In this document: one piece after another, positions 1 through 10,151 of the stretch
How the letters are laid out: each line of letters starts with the position of its first letter
Numbering within the stretch: the stretch's first letter is position 1
Assembly: GCF_947492535.1 (NCBI RefSeq)
Contig: NZ_CANLNH010000009.1
Span: 140,626 to 204,625 of the forward strand
Length of the DNA stretch: 64,000 nucleotides
Direction: 5' to 3'
Origin: an uncultured Dokdonia sp.
Lineage (GTDB): Bacteria; Bacteroidota; Bacteroidia; Flavobacteriales; Flavobacteriaceae
Made by a program: the position numbers and the translations under genes
Notes under the pieces: model-generated
Seen by the model: only the letters and a program-made list of their open reading frames with translations
The model's database searches: none
Told to the model about the DNA's origin: nothing

Positions 1-139
1 AGAGATATGGTATGAGGGTTTAAATATTTATGAGCATACGTGCCTATTTTATAGAAATTGTCGTGTTCTCATTAAAAAACATAAACTCATCGCTAGATAA
101 ACTTCAAAACTCAATTAACTTTTATTACTTTTACCAACT

Positions 140-760
140 ATGAGTTTAGTACGTTTAAATATAAAAGGGATTTCCTATAGTCAGACACAAAATGGAGCCT
201 ATGCCCTTATCTTGAGCGAAGTAGATGGAGATCGTAAACTACCTATTGTTATCGGTGCCTTTGAAGCACAATCTATTGCTATTGCATTAGAAAAAGAAAT
301 ACGACCACCTCGCCCTCTTACACATGATCTTTTTAAAAATTTTGCAGATCGTTTTGATATTGTGATTAAGCAAGTTATTATTCATAAGCTTGTAGATGGC
401 GTGTTTTATTCTAGTATCATCTGTGAGCGTGATAAAATAGAAGAGATTATTGATGCACGTACTAGTGATGCTATTTCATTAGCACTTCGTTTTCAAGCAC
501 CTATATTCACGTATAAAAATATCCTAGATAAAGCAGGTATTTACCTAAAAGGAAATACAGACCCTGAAGAATTTACAGATGAAGATGAAATCCTTATGGA
601 TGAAATCATTCTTGAGGAAGAAGAAGAGTTATTATCTAGTGAAAACGACTATCAAAGAATGTCTTTAAAAGAGTTGAATATTCAACTTGAGCAAGCTGTA
701 ACCAATGAAGATTATGAGCTTGCCGCTAAAATAAGAGACGAGATTTCTAAACGAAACTAA
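140..760 (+). CDS. Bifunctional nuclease family protein (DUF151-like) with C-terminal UvrB/UvrC-type motif
   Basis: ORF track; LPIVIGAFEAQSIAIALE core and C-terminal LNIQLEQAVTNEDYELAAKIRDEI. Confidence 0.85.
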   Translation: MSLVRLNIKGISYSQTQNGAYALILSEVDGDRKLPIVIGAFEAQSIAIALEKEIRPPRPLTHDLFKNFADRFDIVIKQVIIHKLVDGVFYSSIICERDKIEEIIDARTSDAISLALRFQAPIFTYKNILDKAGIYLKGNTDPEEFTDEDEILMDEIILEEEEELLSSENDYQRMSLKELNIQLEQAVTNEDYELAAKIRDEISKRN

Positions 761-776
761 CCTAACCAACTAACTT

Positions 777-2180
777 ATGCGCAAACAATTACTAACAATC
801 ATTGGGTTACTTATGCCTCTTTTAGGCTTTGCGCAAACAAATCAAGAAACGATAGCACTAGATCCAGATCTAGGTATTGGACTCTCTTTTACGAGTGTAG
901 GACGTGGTCTGTTAGGAATGCTTTTTTTAATTGGTGTATGTTACTTATTAAGCAGCAATCGTTCAAAAATTAATTGGCGTCTCGTACTTACAGGATTAGG
1001 ACTACAATTATTATTTGCCATCCTTGTATTGAAAGTAGATTTTGTTGCTGCCGGTTTTGATTGGATATCACAAAAAGTAGTTGAATTTTTAAATATAGCT
1101 GAAGAAGGAGCTCTATTTGTATTTGGAAAACTAGTAGATCCTTCTGCTAGTATGGGATATATCTTTGCTTTTAAAGTATTACCGACTATTGTCTTTTTCT
1201 CTGCTTTCACTTCTTTATTATATTACTTAGGTATTTTACAAGTTATTGTGAAAGGTCTTGCATGGGTGATGAGTAAAACGATGCGTCTTTCTGGAGCAGA
1301 AAGTTTGGCTGCTGCTGCCAATGTTTTTATCGGACAAACAGAAGCGCCACTTGTAGTAAAACCCTATCTAGATAAAATGTCAAAGTCTGAAATGCTCTGT
1401 CTCATGGTAGGTGGTATGGCTACTATTGCTGGGGGTGTTTTAGCTGCTTTCATTGCATTTTTAGGAGGCGACAGTATTGCCGAACAAGCCATTTTTGCAA
1501 AGCATTTACTTACAGCATCTATCATGTCTGCACCCGCAGCAATTATTATCGCAAAAATATTACATCCAGAAACGGAAGAGGTCAATAGAAAATTAGACAT
1601 TTCTAAAGAGAAAGTCGGAACCAATATATTAGACGCTATTTCTAGAGGAACTACAGATGGTTTAAAACTCGCCGTAAATGTAGGTGCGATGCTTTTAGTC
1701 TTTACAGCTTTAATGGGAGTGCTTAATTGGATACTAGGAGATTTACTAGGAGACATTACAGGCTTAAATGGAGTTATTGCCGGCGCCACAGATGGACGTT
1801 ACACAGACTTATCTATGGAATTTATTCTAGGGAATGTCTTTGCTCCTGTCGCTTGGATTATTGGTGTACCTGCCGAAGATATTACCACGGTTGGTCAACT
1901 TTTAGGTGAAAAAACAATTCTTAATGAATTTTATGCCTATGGTTCTTTAAGTACATTGAAAGCTAGTGGAGCAATCACTAATTATCGTTCTATTGTCATC
2001 GCGACCTATGCACTTTGTGGATTTGCAAATTTTGCTTCTATAGGGATTCAAATTGGTGGAATAGGTGTACTAGCTCCTAGCCAAAGAGCAACTCTTGCTA
2101 AATTTGGTATTAAAGCACTTATAGGAGGTACTGTTGCAGCTTTACTTACCGCTACTATAGCTGGAATGCTTATTGGATAA
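777..2180 (+). CDS. NupC-type concentrative nucleoside transporter
   Basis: ORF; polytopic, VFIGQTEAPLVVKPYL and GFANFASIGIQIGGIG motifs. Confidence 0.9.
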   Translation: MRKQLLTIIGLLMPLLGFAQTNQETIALDPDLGIGLSFTSVGRGLLGMLFLIGVCYLLSSNRSKINWRLVLTGLGLQLLFAILVLKVDFVAAGFDWISQKVVEFLNIAEEGALFVFGKLVDPSASMGYIFAFKVLPTIVFFSAFTSLLYYLGILQVIVKGLAWVMSKTMRLSGAESLAAAANVFIGQTEAPLVVKPYLDKMSKSEMLCLMVGGMATIAGGVLAAFIAFLGGDSIAEQAIFAKHLLTASIMSAPAAIIIAKILHPETEEVNRKLDISKEKVGTNILDAISRGTTDGLKLAVNVGAMLLVFTALMGVLNWILGDLLGDITGLNGVIAGATDGRYTDLSMEFILGNVFAPVAWIIGVPAEDITTVGQLLGEKTILNEFYAYGSLSTLKASGAITNYRSIVIATYALCGFANFASIGIQIGGIGVLAPSQRATLAKFGIKALIGGTVAALLTATIAGMLIG

Positions 2181-2322
2181 TTAAAAAAGATAATTAGTCG
2201 TTAGCTTTTAGTCAGTAGATAAGAATATGTCACCCTGAGCGTGTCGAAGGGCTTAGTTGATAGTCTTTAGTCGTTAGCTTTTAGACTTTTACATTTTAGC
2301 TCTTCGCTATTAAAAAGTTACG

Positions 2323-2544
2323 CTACTTTTTAAATGGTAATTCAGCTATTATATTTCCTTTCGAATCTAAAAAAGAGTGATTCATAATTTTAATTTCTTC
2401 GTCTAAAGGCATTTTTGACAATGTATCAACAAAGTCTCTCGTAAACTGTTTCACCTCATCACTTGGATTTGTAACACCCTCTTCTTGCATACCTTTTCTG
2501 ATTGTATATATTCCAAGAAAATGTGCGACATCTAGTTTTCCCAT
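2323..2544 (-). CDS. Small hypothetical protein downstream of the RiPP export genes
   Basis: 73-aa ORF, same strand as and 62 bp downstream of the HlyD-type gene. Confidence 0.5.
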   Translation of the reverse strand: MGKLDVAHFLGIYTIRKGMQEEGVTNPSDEVKQFTRDFVDTLSKMPLDEEIKIMNHSFLDSKGNIIAELPFKK

Positions 2545-2605
2545 TTTAATTCAATTTACATGAGTAATTGATATATACGCTTTCGCGAAAGCGTATACTT
2601 AACCA

Positions 2606-3898
2606 TTATCGTTTAAATATATCACGCAATTGATAGAAGAAACGCTCTATGAGTCTTAGATCCTCTGTAATGATATCTCCCGTACCTCTCATTTCCTGTT
2701 GAAAATCTATTTCTTTATCAAACGTAGTCACTAGCGTTTCAGGAAGAGATACATCAATAGCATACATCCCTTCTTCATCTGCAATAACAGATATCTTTTC
2801 TATTCTACCTTCTAATGTTCCAAACTCAGTATCAGGGTAATTTTCAAGTCTTACAATCACCTCTTGTCCTAATTTTATTTTTCCAGAATTTTGCGCAGGT
2901 GTTTTTAATTTTGCAACATATTCTGATCCATCGTTAGGAATGACAGTAAAAACGACATCTCCTGCATTTACGGTTTGATTTTCGCTCCAAAAATTAAGAA
3001 AAGAAACTTTACCATCTAGTTTAGAAGTTAACGCAAAATTAAGCTCCCAATCTTTAATACTTGCCTTAAGTACATTGAGAGACTGAATCACTCCATTCAA
3101 TAAGACTCGCTCTTCGCGAGCGCCGTCAATTTCTGTTCCCTTAGCTGTGCTTTGAGCACCACTAATAGCTTCTTTTAATTGAGAAATTGAAGCCTCTACA
3201 TTTTTATAGTTACGTTCTACTTGAGAAAACTCTATTCTTCTCCTTTCTACTTCTGAAGTTGCTATTACTCCATTACTATAGAGTTCTTCGTAACGCTCTT
3301 TTTCTTTCCTAGCTAGGTCTAATTCGTCTTTATTGAGTTGACGTTGTGACTCTGTGAATTTTAATCGTCTATTTTGCTCAGAAATAGAAATACGATTTGC
3401 AATTGCGCGATTAGAAAAAGGTTGAAATTCTTTATTCAGTTCATACAACACATAACTATTTACAAAAAGTGCATAATTAGTTTCTATATTTCCTAGAGAA
3501 AGCTCTGGAATCTTTGTATAAGGAAAATAGAACGATTCATTTTGTAATGATATCGTATCTAATGCAGCTTTAAGGGTATATATATCTTTATAATTTGCTG
3601 CGTTTTCAATAATCGCAAGAGGCTGATTCCTTACCACATCTTGATTATCTTCTACTAAAATAGCAGAAAACCTTCCTGAACTTTTTGCGCGTTCTTTTTG
3701 AGGAGGTACTTGTGTAGTTATAATAGCTTGCGAAGGAATAATATCTGGGTATTCTAAAAACCAAGAAATAGCAAGTAATAAGATTATTAGTCCTAAAAAA
3801 AGTGCGCTTCCCCAACGTATCATCCAGTTAGGAGCTCGTGTTAAAATCTCTTGAACCTCTTCGCTACGTAATTCTATGTCATCTATTTGATCTGGCAT
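2606..3898 (-). CDS. HlyD family secretion/membrane-fusion protein
   Basis: N-terminal TM helix, long coiled coil, beta-barrel C-terminus; adjacent to C39 ABC exporter. Confidence 0.9.
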   Translation of the reverse strand: MPDQIDDIELRSEEVQEILTRAPNWMIRWGSALFLGLIILLLAISWFLEYPDIIPSQAIITTQVPPQKERAKSSGRFSAILVEDNQDVVRNQPLAIIENAANYKDIYTLKAALDTISLQNESFYFPYTKIPELSLGNIETNYALFVNSYVLYELNKEFQPFSNRAIANRISISEQNRRLKFTESQRQLNKDELDLARKEKERYEELYSNGVIATSEVERRRIEFSQVERNYKNVEASISQLKEAISGAQSTAKGTEIDGAREERVLLNGVIQSLNVLKASIKDWELNFALTSKLDGKVSFLNFWSENQTVNAGDVVFTVIPNDGSEYVAKLKTPAQNSGKIKLGQEVIVRLENYPDTEFGTLEGRIEKISVIADEEGMYAIDVSLPETLVTTFDKEIDFQQEMRGTGDIITEDLRLIERFFYQLRDIFKR

Positions 3899-3910
3899 TC
3901 CTTTTCTTTT

Positions 3911-6103
3911 TTACGATCCTAATTCTAACTGATTTTTTACTAGATTATAATAATACCCTTTTTCACGAGTAAGTGTTTCGTGGTTTCCAACTTCTACGAT
4001 TTTACCTTGATCTAATACAACGATTTGATCTGCATTTTTCACAGTGCTTAATCGGTGGGCTATTACGACAGCTGTTCTATTTTTAAAGAACTCATCCAAC
4101 TTCTCCATGATTACTTTTTCATTATTTGCATCTAATGCACTAGTTGCCTCATCAAAGAATAAGAAATTAGGATCTTTATATACAGACCTAGCAATAAACA
4201 AACGCTGTTTCTGACCTGTACTTAAACCGACACCTTCCATTCCTATTTTCGTATTATACGATAAAGGCAGTGACTCTATAAAGTCTTTAATATTAGCAAC
4301 ATCTACAGCATGCGCAAGTTTTTTCTTATCTACATAATCATCTCCTACAGCAATATTATTGGCTATCGTATCATTAAACACATATCCTTCTTGCATAACC
4401 ACACCACAAGATGCTCTCCATGAGTATTGCGAAATATTCTGCAAGTCAGCACTTCCAATTTTTATTTGCCCTTCATTAGGTTCATAAAACTTAAGCAAGA
4501 CTTTCATTAGTGTTGTTTTACCACTACCACTTACCCCAACAATAGCGGTTACTTTATTTGCTGGAATATGCAAGCTCAAACCATCAAGTACTTTAACATC
4601 AGAGCCAATATATCTAAATGAGATGTCTTTAATATCAAAATCTGCATTTTTAGGGATGTCTGTTATTTTTGTTTCTTCTCTTCCTTCTTCATCTTCTTTA
4701 TTGTGTATTTCTCCTAGACGATCTAATGAAATACGAGCATCTTGTAATTCTCTAATAAAGCTTATTAACTGCGAAATAGGAGAGTTCAATTGCCCTACGA
4801 TATACGTAACAGCAAACATTTCCCCCAGTAATAAATCTCCATCAATTACGAGTGTTGCTGATAAAATGGTAATTAAAATATTTTTAAGCTCGTTTATAAA
4901 TCCAGAACCTACACTCTGATATTGTTCTAATGCAAGGCTTTCTATAGAAATCTTAAAGAGACGTGCTTGCATAAACTCCCATGACCATCTCTTTTGTTTT
5001 TCTGCATTATGAAGCTTGATTTCTTGCATTCCGTTAATAAGCTCAATCACTTTACTTTGTTCTTGACTTACTTGAGAGAAACGCTTATAATCAAGATCGG
5101 CTCTCTTTTTAAGGAAAATAACAATCCAGAAAAAATAAAGCACACTTCCTAATAGAAATATTCCAAAAATTTGAAAACTATAATAGGCTAATACAAAGCC
5201 AAACACCACAAGATTCACCATTGAAAACAACACATTCAATGATGATGTTGTTAAGATACGCTCTATACGTCTATGGTCATTAATACGCTGTAAAATATCT
5301 CCCGTCATACGTACATCAAAAAATGATATAGGTAGATTCATCAGTTTGATAAAGAAATCTGAGATTAAAGAGATATTAATACGGGTACTTAAATGCAGTA
5401 AAATCCAACTTCTAATTACCTCAACTCCTGTTCTTCCTAAGAATAAAGCGACTTGTGCAATAAGTATTAAATAGATAAAATTAATATCTCGTGTTTTAAT
5501 ACCTACATCAACAACACTTTGTGTTAAAAATGGGAAGACCACTTGCAACAAACTTCCTGCAAGGAGTCCTATGACTAACTGAACAATAAATTTTCTATAT
5601 CTGAATACATATTTAAAGATAAAAGAGAAGCCAAAATTCTTTTTTTCTTCTTCAAAATGCTCTTCATAAAACTTAGGAGTCGTTTCAAGTAATAATGCAA
5701 TTCCTTCGGCTGTAGCGTCTGTAGCATTATTCCCTATCCAAAATTTAAGGAGTTCTTCTTTTGTATATTTTAATATGCCATGTGCAGGGTCAGAAATATG
5801 AAAGACACCTCTTGAGATCTTATAAAGTACTACATAGTGGTTTTTATTCCAATGGAGTATACATGGCAATGGAACTTCTTCTTGAAGTTGATCCAACGTT
5901 ATTTTCACCCCTAAGGTTCTAAAACCAAGTTTTTCTGCTGCATTACTAATTCCTAATAAACTACTACCAGATCTTGTGGTTTCACTAAGACTTCGTAGTA
6001 ATTGAATAGGAATAGGTTTCTTATAGTATTTAGCAATCATTTTGAGGCATGTAGGCCCACAATCTTTACTATCTGCTTGTTTATAAAAAGGAAACTTCTT
6101 CAA
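3911..6103 (-). CDS. Peptidase C39-containing ABC transporter (bacteriocin/RiPP processing exporter)
   Basis: N-terminal QADSKDCGPTCLKMIAKYYKK (C39 Cys) and HYVVLYKI His; Walker A GVSGSGKTT; LSTGQKQRLFIARS. Confidence 0.95.
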   Translation of the reverse strand: MKKFPFYKQADSKDCGPTCLKMIAKYYKKPIPIQLLRSLSETTRSGSSLLGISNAAEKLGFRTLGVKITLDQLQEEVPLPCILHWNKNHYVVLYKISRGVFHISDPAHGILKYTKEELLKFWIGNNATDATAEGIALLLETTPKFYEEHFEEEKKNFGFSFIFKYVFRYRKFIVQLVIGLLAGSLLQVVFPFLTQSVVDVGIKTRDINFIYLILIAQVALFLGRTGVEVIRSWILLHLSTRINISLISDFFIKLMNLPISFFDVRMTGDILQRINDHRRIERILTTSSLNVLFSMVNLVVFGFVLAYYSFQIFGIFLLGSVLYFFWIVIFLKKRADLDYKRFSQVSQEQSKVIELINGMQEIKLHNAEKQKRWSWEFMQARLFKISIESLALEQYQSVGSGFINELKNILITILSATLVIDGDLLLGEMFAVTYIVGQLNSPISQLISFIRELQDARISLDRLGEIHNKEDEEGREETKITDIPKNADFDIKDISFRYIGSDVKVLDGLSLHIPANKVTAIVGVSGSGKTTLMKVLLKFYEPNEGQIKIGSADLQNISQYSWRASCGVVMQEGYVFNDTIANNIAVGDDYVDKKKLAHAVDVANIKDFIESLPLSYNTKIGMEGVGLSTGQKQRLFIARSVYKDPNFLFFDEATSALDANNEKVIMEKLDEFFKNRTAVVIAHRLSTVKNADQIVVLDQGKIVEVGNHETLTREKGYYYNLVKNQLELGS

Positions 6104-6131
6104 AATGATACGTCTATTTTTTTTACTACTA

Positions 6132-7019
6132 TTACTTCTTTTTATTCTTAAATGTTCTAATCCCCCACGCTACTTTATAATGTCTATACAAAAGATCATA
6201 TACCACCATTTCATGCAATCTGTTTTTTGACCTAAACATCCTGTTCATAAGCATATGAGCATAACTTCCTAAATAGGCATCTATTTTTTCATTAGATGCA
6301 GACTTTTTAAGTGCTTCAATAGTCGTTTTACTCTTTTCACTTTTATACGCCAATAATTCCAAAAGAGGTTGATACTCTGGACGATCCTCGGCTTTAAAGT
6401 CTATAAAGAAAGTTATTTTTTCTCGTTTAGAACGGAATTTTTCATCTAATTGTTTCTTAAGAAACTTATTCATCCCAAACTCTTGTCCAAAGCCAGTTTT
6501 TAATCGTTCCATAAAAGCTAACTTTTGGTCTTCTGAATAGTCAAAATCTGCTAGCATGGTATCCAATGCTCTTATAGAAAAAAGCCATCGTAACTCTTCT
6601 CCTTCTTCCCCATCTACCATATCTAAAAAGTTAACAATCATATCACTTTCATGGGAGAATAACTGTTCTGCGGCTTCAATATGTTCTTCCCCGTATCGTT
6701 CAATTTCTCGATTGTAGGTGTCTAGCTGTATTTTCCATATTAAATCCGCTTTCGCGAAAGCGTGTAAATGTGCATATACTGTTTTCATAATGACCCCTAT
6801 TGCGTCTGCATCTTTATAGTGAAAACGCACCCTAATATGATGTTTAGGGTCTGCATATCGTATAAAAAACCACTGATCTATATGTCCTTTTTGAAACAGC
6901 TCTTCTGTGATAGGCTTAATCGCTTCTGCAAGTACAATATCAGCTGTTTTTGTTCCTGTGTATATTTTATAATACACCCACGAATCTCCTGGTATAAATG
7001 TACGTTGTGTATTAGGCAT
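6132..7019 (-). CDS. Thiopeptide-type bacteriocin biosynthesis protein (SpaB C-terminal/elimination-type domain)
   Basis: WVYYKIYTGTKTADIVL...WFFIRYADPKHHIRVRFHY; overlaps LanB ORF by 8 nt. Confidence 0.9.
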   Translation of the reverse strand: MPNTQRTFIPGDSWVYYKIYTGTKTADIVLAEAIKPITEELFQKGHIDQWFFIRYADPKHHIRVRFHYKDADAIGVIMKTVYAHLHAFAKADLIWKIQLDTYNREIERYGEEHIEAAEQLFSHESDMIVNFLDMVDGEEGEELRWLFSIRALDTMLADFDYSEDQKLAFMERLKTGFGQEFGMNKFLKKQLDEKFRSKREKITFFIDFKAEDRPEYQPLLELLAYKSEKSKTTIEALKKSASNEKIDAYLGSYAHMLMNRMFRSKNRLHEMVVYDLLYRHYKVAWGIRTFKNKKK

Positions 7020-9243
7020 CAGACTGTTGTTTTAAAAGGGTTTCATTGTAAAAAGATAAAATCACTTGATTTGTATAGGATGCATTTTCTCCAGAAACAA
7101 CACTTTGTTCAGTATGTAAAAATTCTTTGAGTATAAATCGTCCTCGCTTTTTTACTGTTGACAACAACATTTGTACACTCGTTATATTTTTTAAATTGAT
7201 TAGTAGTTCATTATCACTATCCTTCAAAAGCACGTATTGGGGTAATTGTTTTTCTTTTATAAATAGTTCCAAATTCTCTTGAAAATTACCCATATTTTTT
7301 AGGGAATTTTGAAGTGCCTCTATATCAGACTTTAAAATATTCCAAGTTTTTGAAGATAAAATAACTCCTTTATAGACAACTCTAGGCAAGAACGGAAAAT
7401 CCCCTTCATAAGGTCCCCAGTGAAAACCGATCCCTCCTCGTTTATTTTGGCTCTGCATATTTGCCAAAAATTGATAAATAGGCAATGCACCACTAGAATA
7501 ATTATGAGCATTACTTAAGTGTGGAATCACTTCTTTATTATATTTTTTTGAACGTAAAATAACACGATCTCTTTTTACAGATACCATTAAGTCATCAATG
7601 GGAAGTTGCGCCTCTGTATTTAATACAGATTTAGCTAAATATGGAATTTCATACTCTCTCAAAGCAGGTCGCATTAATATATTTCCTACTCTTGATTCTG
7701 GAAGGTGTACTATTTCTGCTAGGATTCTATTTGAATTACATCGTTTTTCTACAGCGATTATTTCATTTACATATTCATGTATTTCTGGATCACTATGACA
7801 GAACCTACCTAATAAATTTGCTGCACTAGAGCCTCCTACATTTGCCATTACAATCTGTTCTTCACCATCAATATTTACTACTTCTACCATTGTCGAAATG
7901 GTATCTGGCAAGTCTTTCCAGTTTTCTTCAAATTTGTCAAAATCTGAATCTATAAGCGTAACTATTTGTTTATTCTCACGTAAGCAGTCTACTAATTTTT
8001 CATGTAAAATAGTATGGATGGTATTCCACTTTACTTCTCTCGTCGTGATTTTTGCAGACCCACCTGGCAGCATAATATCATCTACTAACGCACTTACATC
8101 ACCAGAATCTTTATTTTGAAGAAAGCCTACTCCTAGTTCTACATCTAATGCCTGAGATAAAGGAACTTCTCTATCTTCATAACGTTCATAAAATGCTTTT
8201 CTAAATTGTGATAATAATGTTTCACTAGGTGCTTGTGAGATCTTATTAAGCAAACGCATTACACGTCTTACTTTGTAAAGCAATTGCTTATTTAAACTAT
8301 TTTTTTGGGGATGTAGCGACATATCTGTCTGAAACAGATACTTGAGTTCAAAACCCGTATTTAATGCTTCTAAAGAAGTACTTATATCTATATAGTCTGA
8401 AGACGGGTTTCCTATTTTCGTGTCAAGTTTTTTAATTTTTAGCTGTGTTTCTTCTAACTTTTCTACAAATCGAGCAGTGCCTTCAAGTTTTTTTAGAACA
8501 GGAATAATTTGATCTGTAAACTCTGGACCAGAAACAGACGGTTCTAGTTCACTCACTAGCAACTGACTATTTACCAATTCTTCTATAAACCCTGAAGCCA
8601 CTTCTAATGAAATCTCATCATCTACCAAGCATTCTGATACTACCGCTAGTGTTGCTCCTGAAGCTGCTGTACTTAGTACTCTTTGTAAATATTCTGAATG
8701 TTGTACTCCAACAATATGATGCATCCTACGACTATTTTCATAGTGATACTCTACATAACGTAATTGTGATCCTGCTTTATATATACTTGTATTAGGATAA
8801 AAACGGAGTTGTTTTCGTATCGTTTCATCTTTTACAATATCTTGAGACAGTGCAACGAGATAATTCATATCAAGCCTCGTATGTCTTTTATTTTCTGTAG
8901 ATTTTTTTAGAACAATGTCTGTCTCTTCTCCAAAAACGCCTACGGTAGTCCCTGCAAATAATCCAAAAGGGGTACATCTAGATGACATTCTACTTATGTA
9001 TTTAAGTATCGAATATGTCATACGTTCACTATCACTAGGATTTGCTTGACCCTCTAACCATTTTTCAAAAGCGGTATATAAAGATGGGGAAGCTAAAAAA
9101 AGTGCTTCTTTAATATGTGCTTCTTGACATATTTTTTTGAGCGTATCTTGTGTTAAGATAGAATCTTTTGTAAGCTCAAAAAAGAAGTTAAGCGGGAGTA
9201 AAGGTGATCTTAAAACGTATTTGGGAAAATGGGTGTATTGCAT
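7012..9243 (-). CDS. Lantibiotic dehydratase, N-terminal (glutamylation) part; split LanB
   Basis: RSPLLPLNFFFEL, SRMSSRCTPFGLFAGTTVG, NYSSGALPIYQFLANMQ motifs. Confidence 0.93.
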   Translation of the reverse strand: MQYTHFPKYVLRSPLLPLNFFFELTKDSILTQDTLKKICQEAHIKEALFLASPSLYTAFEKWLEGQANPSDSERMTYSILKYISRMSSRCTPFGLFAGTTVGVFGEETDIVLKKSTENKRHTRLDMNYLVALSQDIVKDETIRKQLRFYPNTSIYKAGSQLRYVEYHYENSRRMHHIVGVQHSEYLQRVLSTAASGATLAVVSECLVDDEISLEVASGFIEELVNSQLLVSELEPSVSGPEFTDQIIPVLKKLEGTARFVEKLEETQLKIKKLDTKIGNPSSDYIDISTSLEALNTGFELKYLFQTDMSLHPQKNSLNKQLLYKVRRVMRLLNKISQAPSETLLSQFRKAFYERYEDREVPLSQALDVELGVGFLQNKDSGDVSALVDDIMLPGGSAKITTREVKWNTIHTILHEKLVDCLRENKQIVTLIDSDFDKFEENWKDLPDTISTMVEVVNIDGEEQIVMANVGGSSAANLLGRFCHSDPEIHEYVNEIIAVEKRCNSNRILAEIVHLPESRVGNILMRPALREYEIPYLAKSVLNTEAQLPIDDLMVSVKRDRVILRSKKYNKEVIPHLSNAHNYSSGALPIYQFLANMQSQNKRGGIGFHWGPYEGDFPFLPRVVYKGVILSSKTWNILKSDIEALQNSLKNMGNFQENLELFIKEKQLPQYVLLKDSDNELLINLKNITSVQMLLSTVKKRGRFILKEFLHTEQSVVSGENASYTNQVILSFYNETLLKQQSDA

Positions 9244-9411
9244 TCTATAATGCGCTATAATTTAAGTTAATTTTAATTTCAAAAAGTTAACTACCAAGAT
9301 ACTAGAATATATTCATCTAAGCTAATAGTTTTTCTAATTAAACCCTCATTATTTACAATTTGTATTGATCTATTTCATTTTTGTTCATTCAAATGGGTAA
9401 TTACATTTCAT

Positions 9412-9445
9412 GTAAAAGCCACCTTGCAAACAAGATGGCTTTTAC
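9412..9445 (-). terminator. Hairpin between precursor 1 and lanB (terminator or attenuator)
   Basis: GTAAAAGCCACCTTG-CAAA-CAAGATGGCTTTTAC, 15-bp arms with 1 mismatch. Confidence 0.7.
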
Positions 9446-9485
9446 GTATTGATTTACTTCAAAATAAATCAATAGGTACATTTTA

Positions 9486-9632
9486 TTAATAACATTCTCT
9501 TCCTGGAGGAGGACAGCTATTAAAAGCATCTTGTGTAGTGCAGCAATGCGAACCTCCGCCTTTTACTTTATTTAATTCTAGATTACTAATTACTTCTTTG
9601 TTTAATGTTAATCCTTTTAGTGAATTTTTCAT
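9486..9632 (-). CDS. Lanthipeptide precursor 1 (48 aa, class I-like leader): MKNSLKGLTLNKEVISNLELNKVKGGGSHCCTTQDAFNSCPPPGRECY
   Basis: Hand-translated; not in ORF track. Same leader as precursors 6 and 7, GG motif, core rich in Cys/Ser/Thr. Confidence 0.9.
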   Translation of the reverse strand: MKNSLKGLTLNKEVISNLELNKVKGGGSHCCTTQDAFNSCPPPGRECY

Positions 9633-9656
9633 AATTCTATGTTGTTACTTAAAATA

Positions 9657-9686
9657 CCTACTCTAGTTAAGGTTTTCGGCTTTCCC
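9657..9686 (-). promoter_or_regulatory. Conserved 5' leader element (GAAAACCTTAAnTAGAGTAGG family), precursor 1
   Basis: Same element upstream of precursors 1, 2, 5, 6 and 7. Confidence 0.7.
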
Positions 9687-9766
9687 TTGTCAAAAATTGG
9701 TTGTTAACAATGCAATAATTCTGACACTAAAGTAGCCTAGACAAAAAGATGAAAAAAGAAACCTAT

Positions 9767-9788
9767 CGGTATTTTAGACAAAATACCG
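9767..9788. promoter_or_regulatory. Putative operator, type A, upstream of precursor 1
   Basis: CGGTATTTT-AGAC-AAAATACCG, perfect 9-bp arms. Confidence 0.7.
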
Positions 9789-9791
9789 CAT

Positions 9792-9821
9792 AAAAAAAGC
9801 GCTGACTTACAGCGCTTTTTT
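9792..9821 (-). terminator. Hairpin terminator downstream of peptide 2
   Basis: AAAAAAAGCGCTGACTTACAGCGCTTTTTTT. Confidence 0.75.
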
Positions 9822-9835
9822 TCTTTATTTATTTA

Positions 9836-10006
9836 CTAATGAAAATGCGAATATGTACAACCCATTTCTCTAGACAATTCTGGATCTGTATGTGGATCTG
9901 GATCTGTAGGATCACTACTTCCTCCTTGTATTTTCAATAGTTCGCTTGTATTAATCTTTGCTATCGTTAACTTTTTAAGATTTAGTGTTTTAAATTCTTT
10001 TTTCAT
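9836..10006 (-). CDS. GG-leader peptide 2 (56 aa) paired with regulator A: MKKEFKTLNLKKLTIAKINTSELLKIQGGSSDPTDPDPHTDPELSREMGCTYSHFH
   Basis: Hand-translated; not in ORF track; directly downstream of regulator A. Confidence 0.85.
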   Translation of the reverse strand: MKKEFKTLNLKKLTIAKINTSELLKIQGGSSDPTDPDPHTDPELSREMGCTYSHFH

Positions 10007-10028
10007 GATACTAATTGTTTTATCTACT

Positions 10029-10048
10029 CCTACTCTTTTAAGGTTTTT
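10029..10048 (-). promoter_or_regulatory. Conserved 5' leader element, peptide 2
   Basis: cctactcttttaaggttttt, matches the element of precursors 1, 5, 6 and 7. Confidence 0.6.
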
Positions 10049-10114
10049 CAGAATCCTCCTATATAATTGAATTTGAAATATACCTTAAGTGATTTTCCGT
10101 TCACAATGAAACAA

Positions 10115-10136
10115 CCGTATTTTGTCTAAAATACGG
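10115..10136. promoter_or_regulatory. Putative operator, type A, between regulator A and peptide 2
   Basis: CCGTATTTT-GTCT-AAAATACGG, perfect 9-bp arms; centre is the reverse complement of that in site 9767..9788. Confidence 0.7.
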
Positions 10137-10151
10137 TAGGATTTTCATCTC

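Noticed and set aside
941-1789. Antisense ORFs 941..1210 and 1364..1789
   Set aside because: Lie opposite a well-supported nucleoside transporter gene; low-quality translations. The same applies to most short antisense ORFs in the track.
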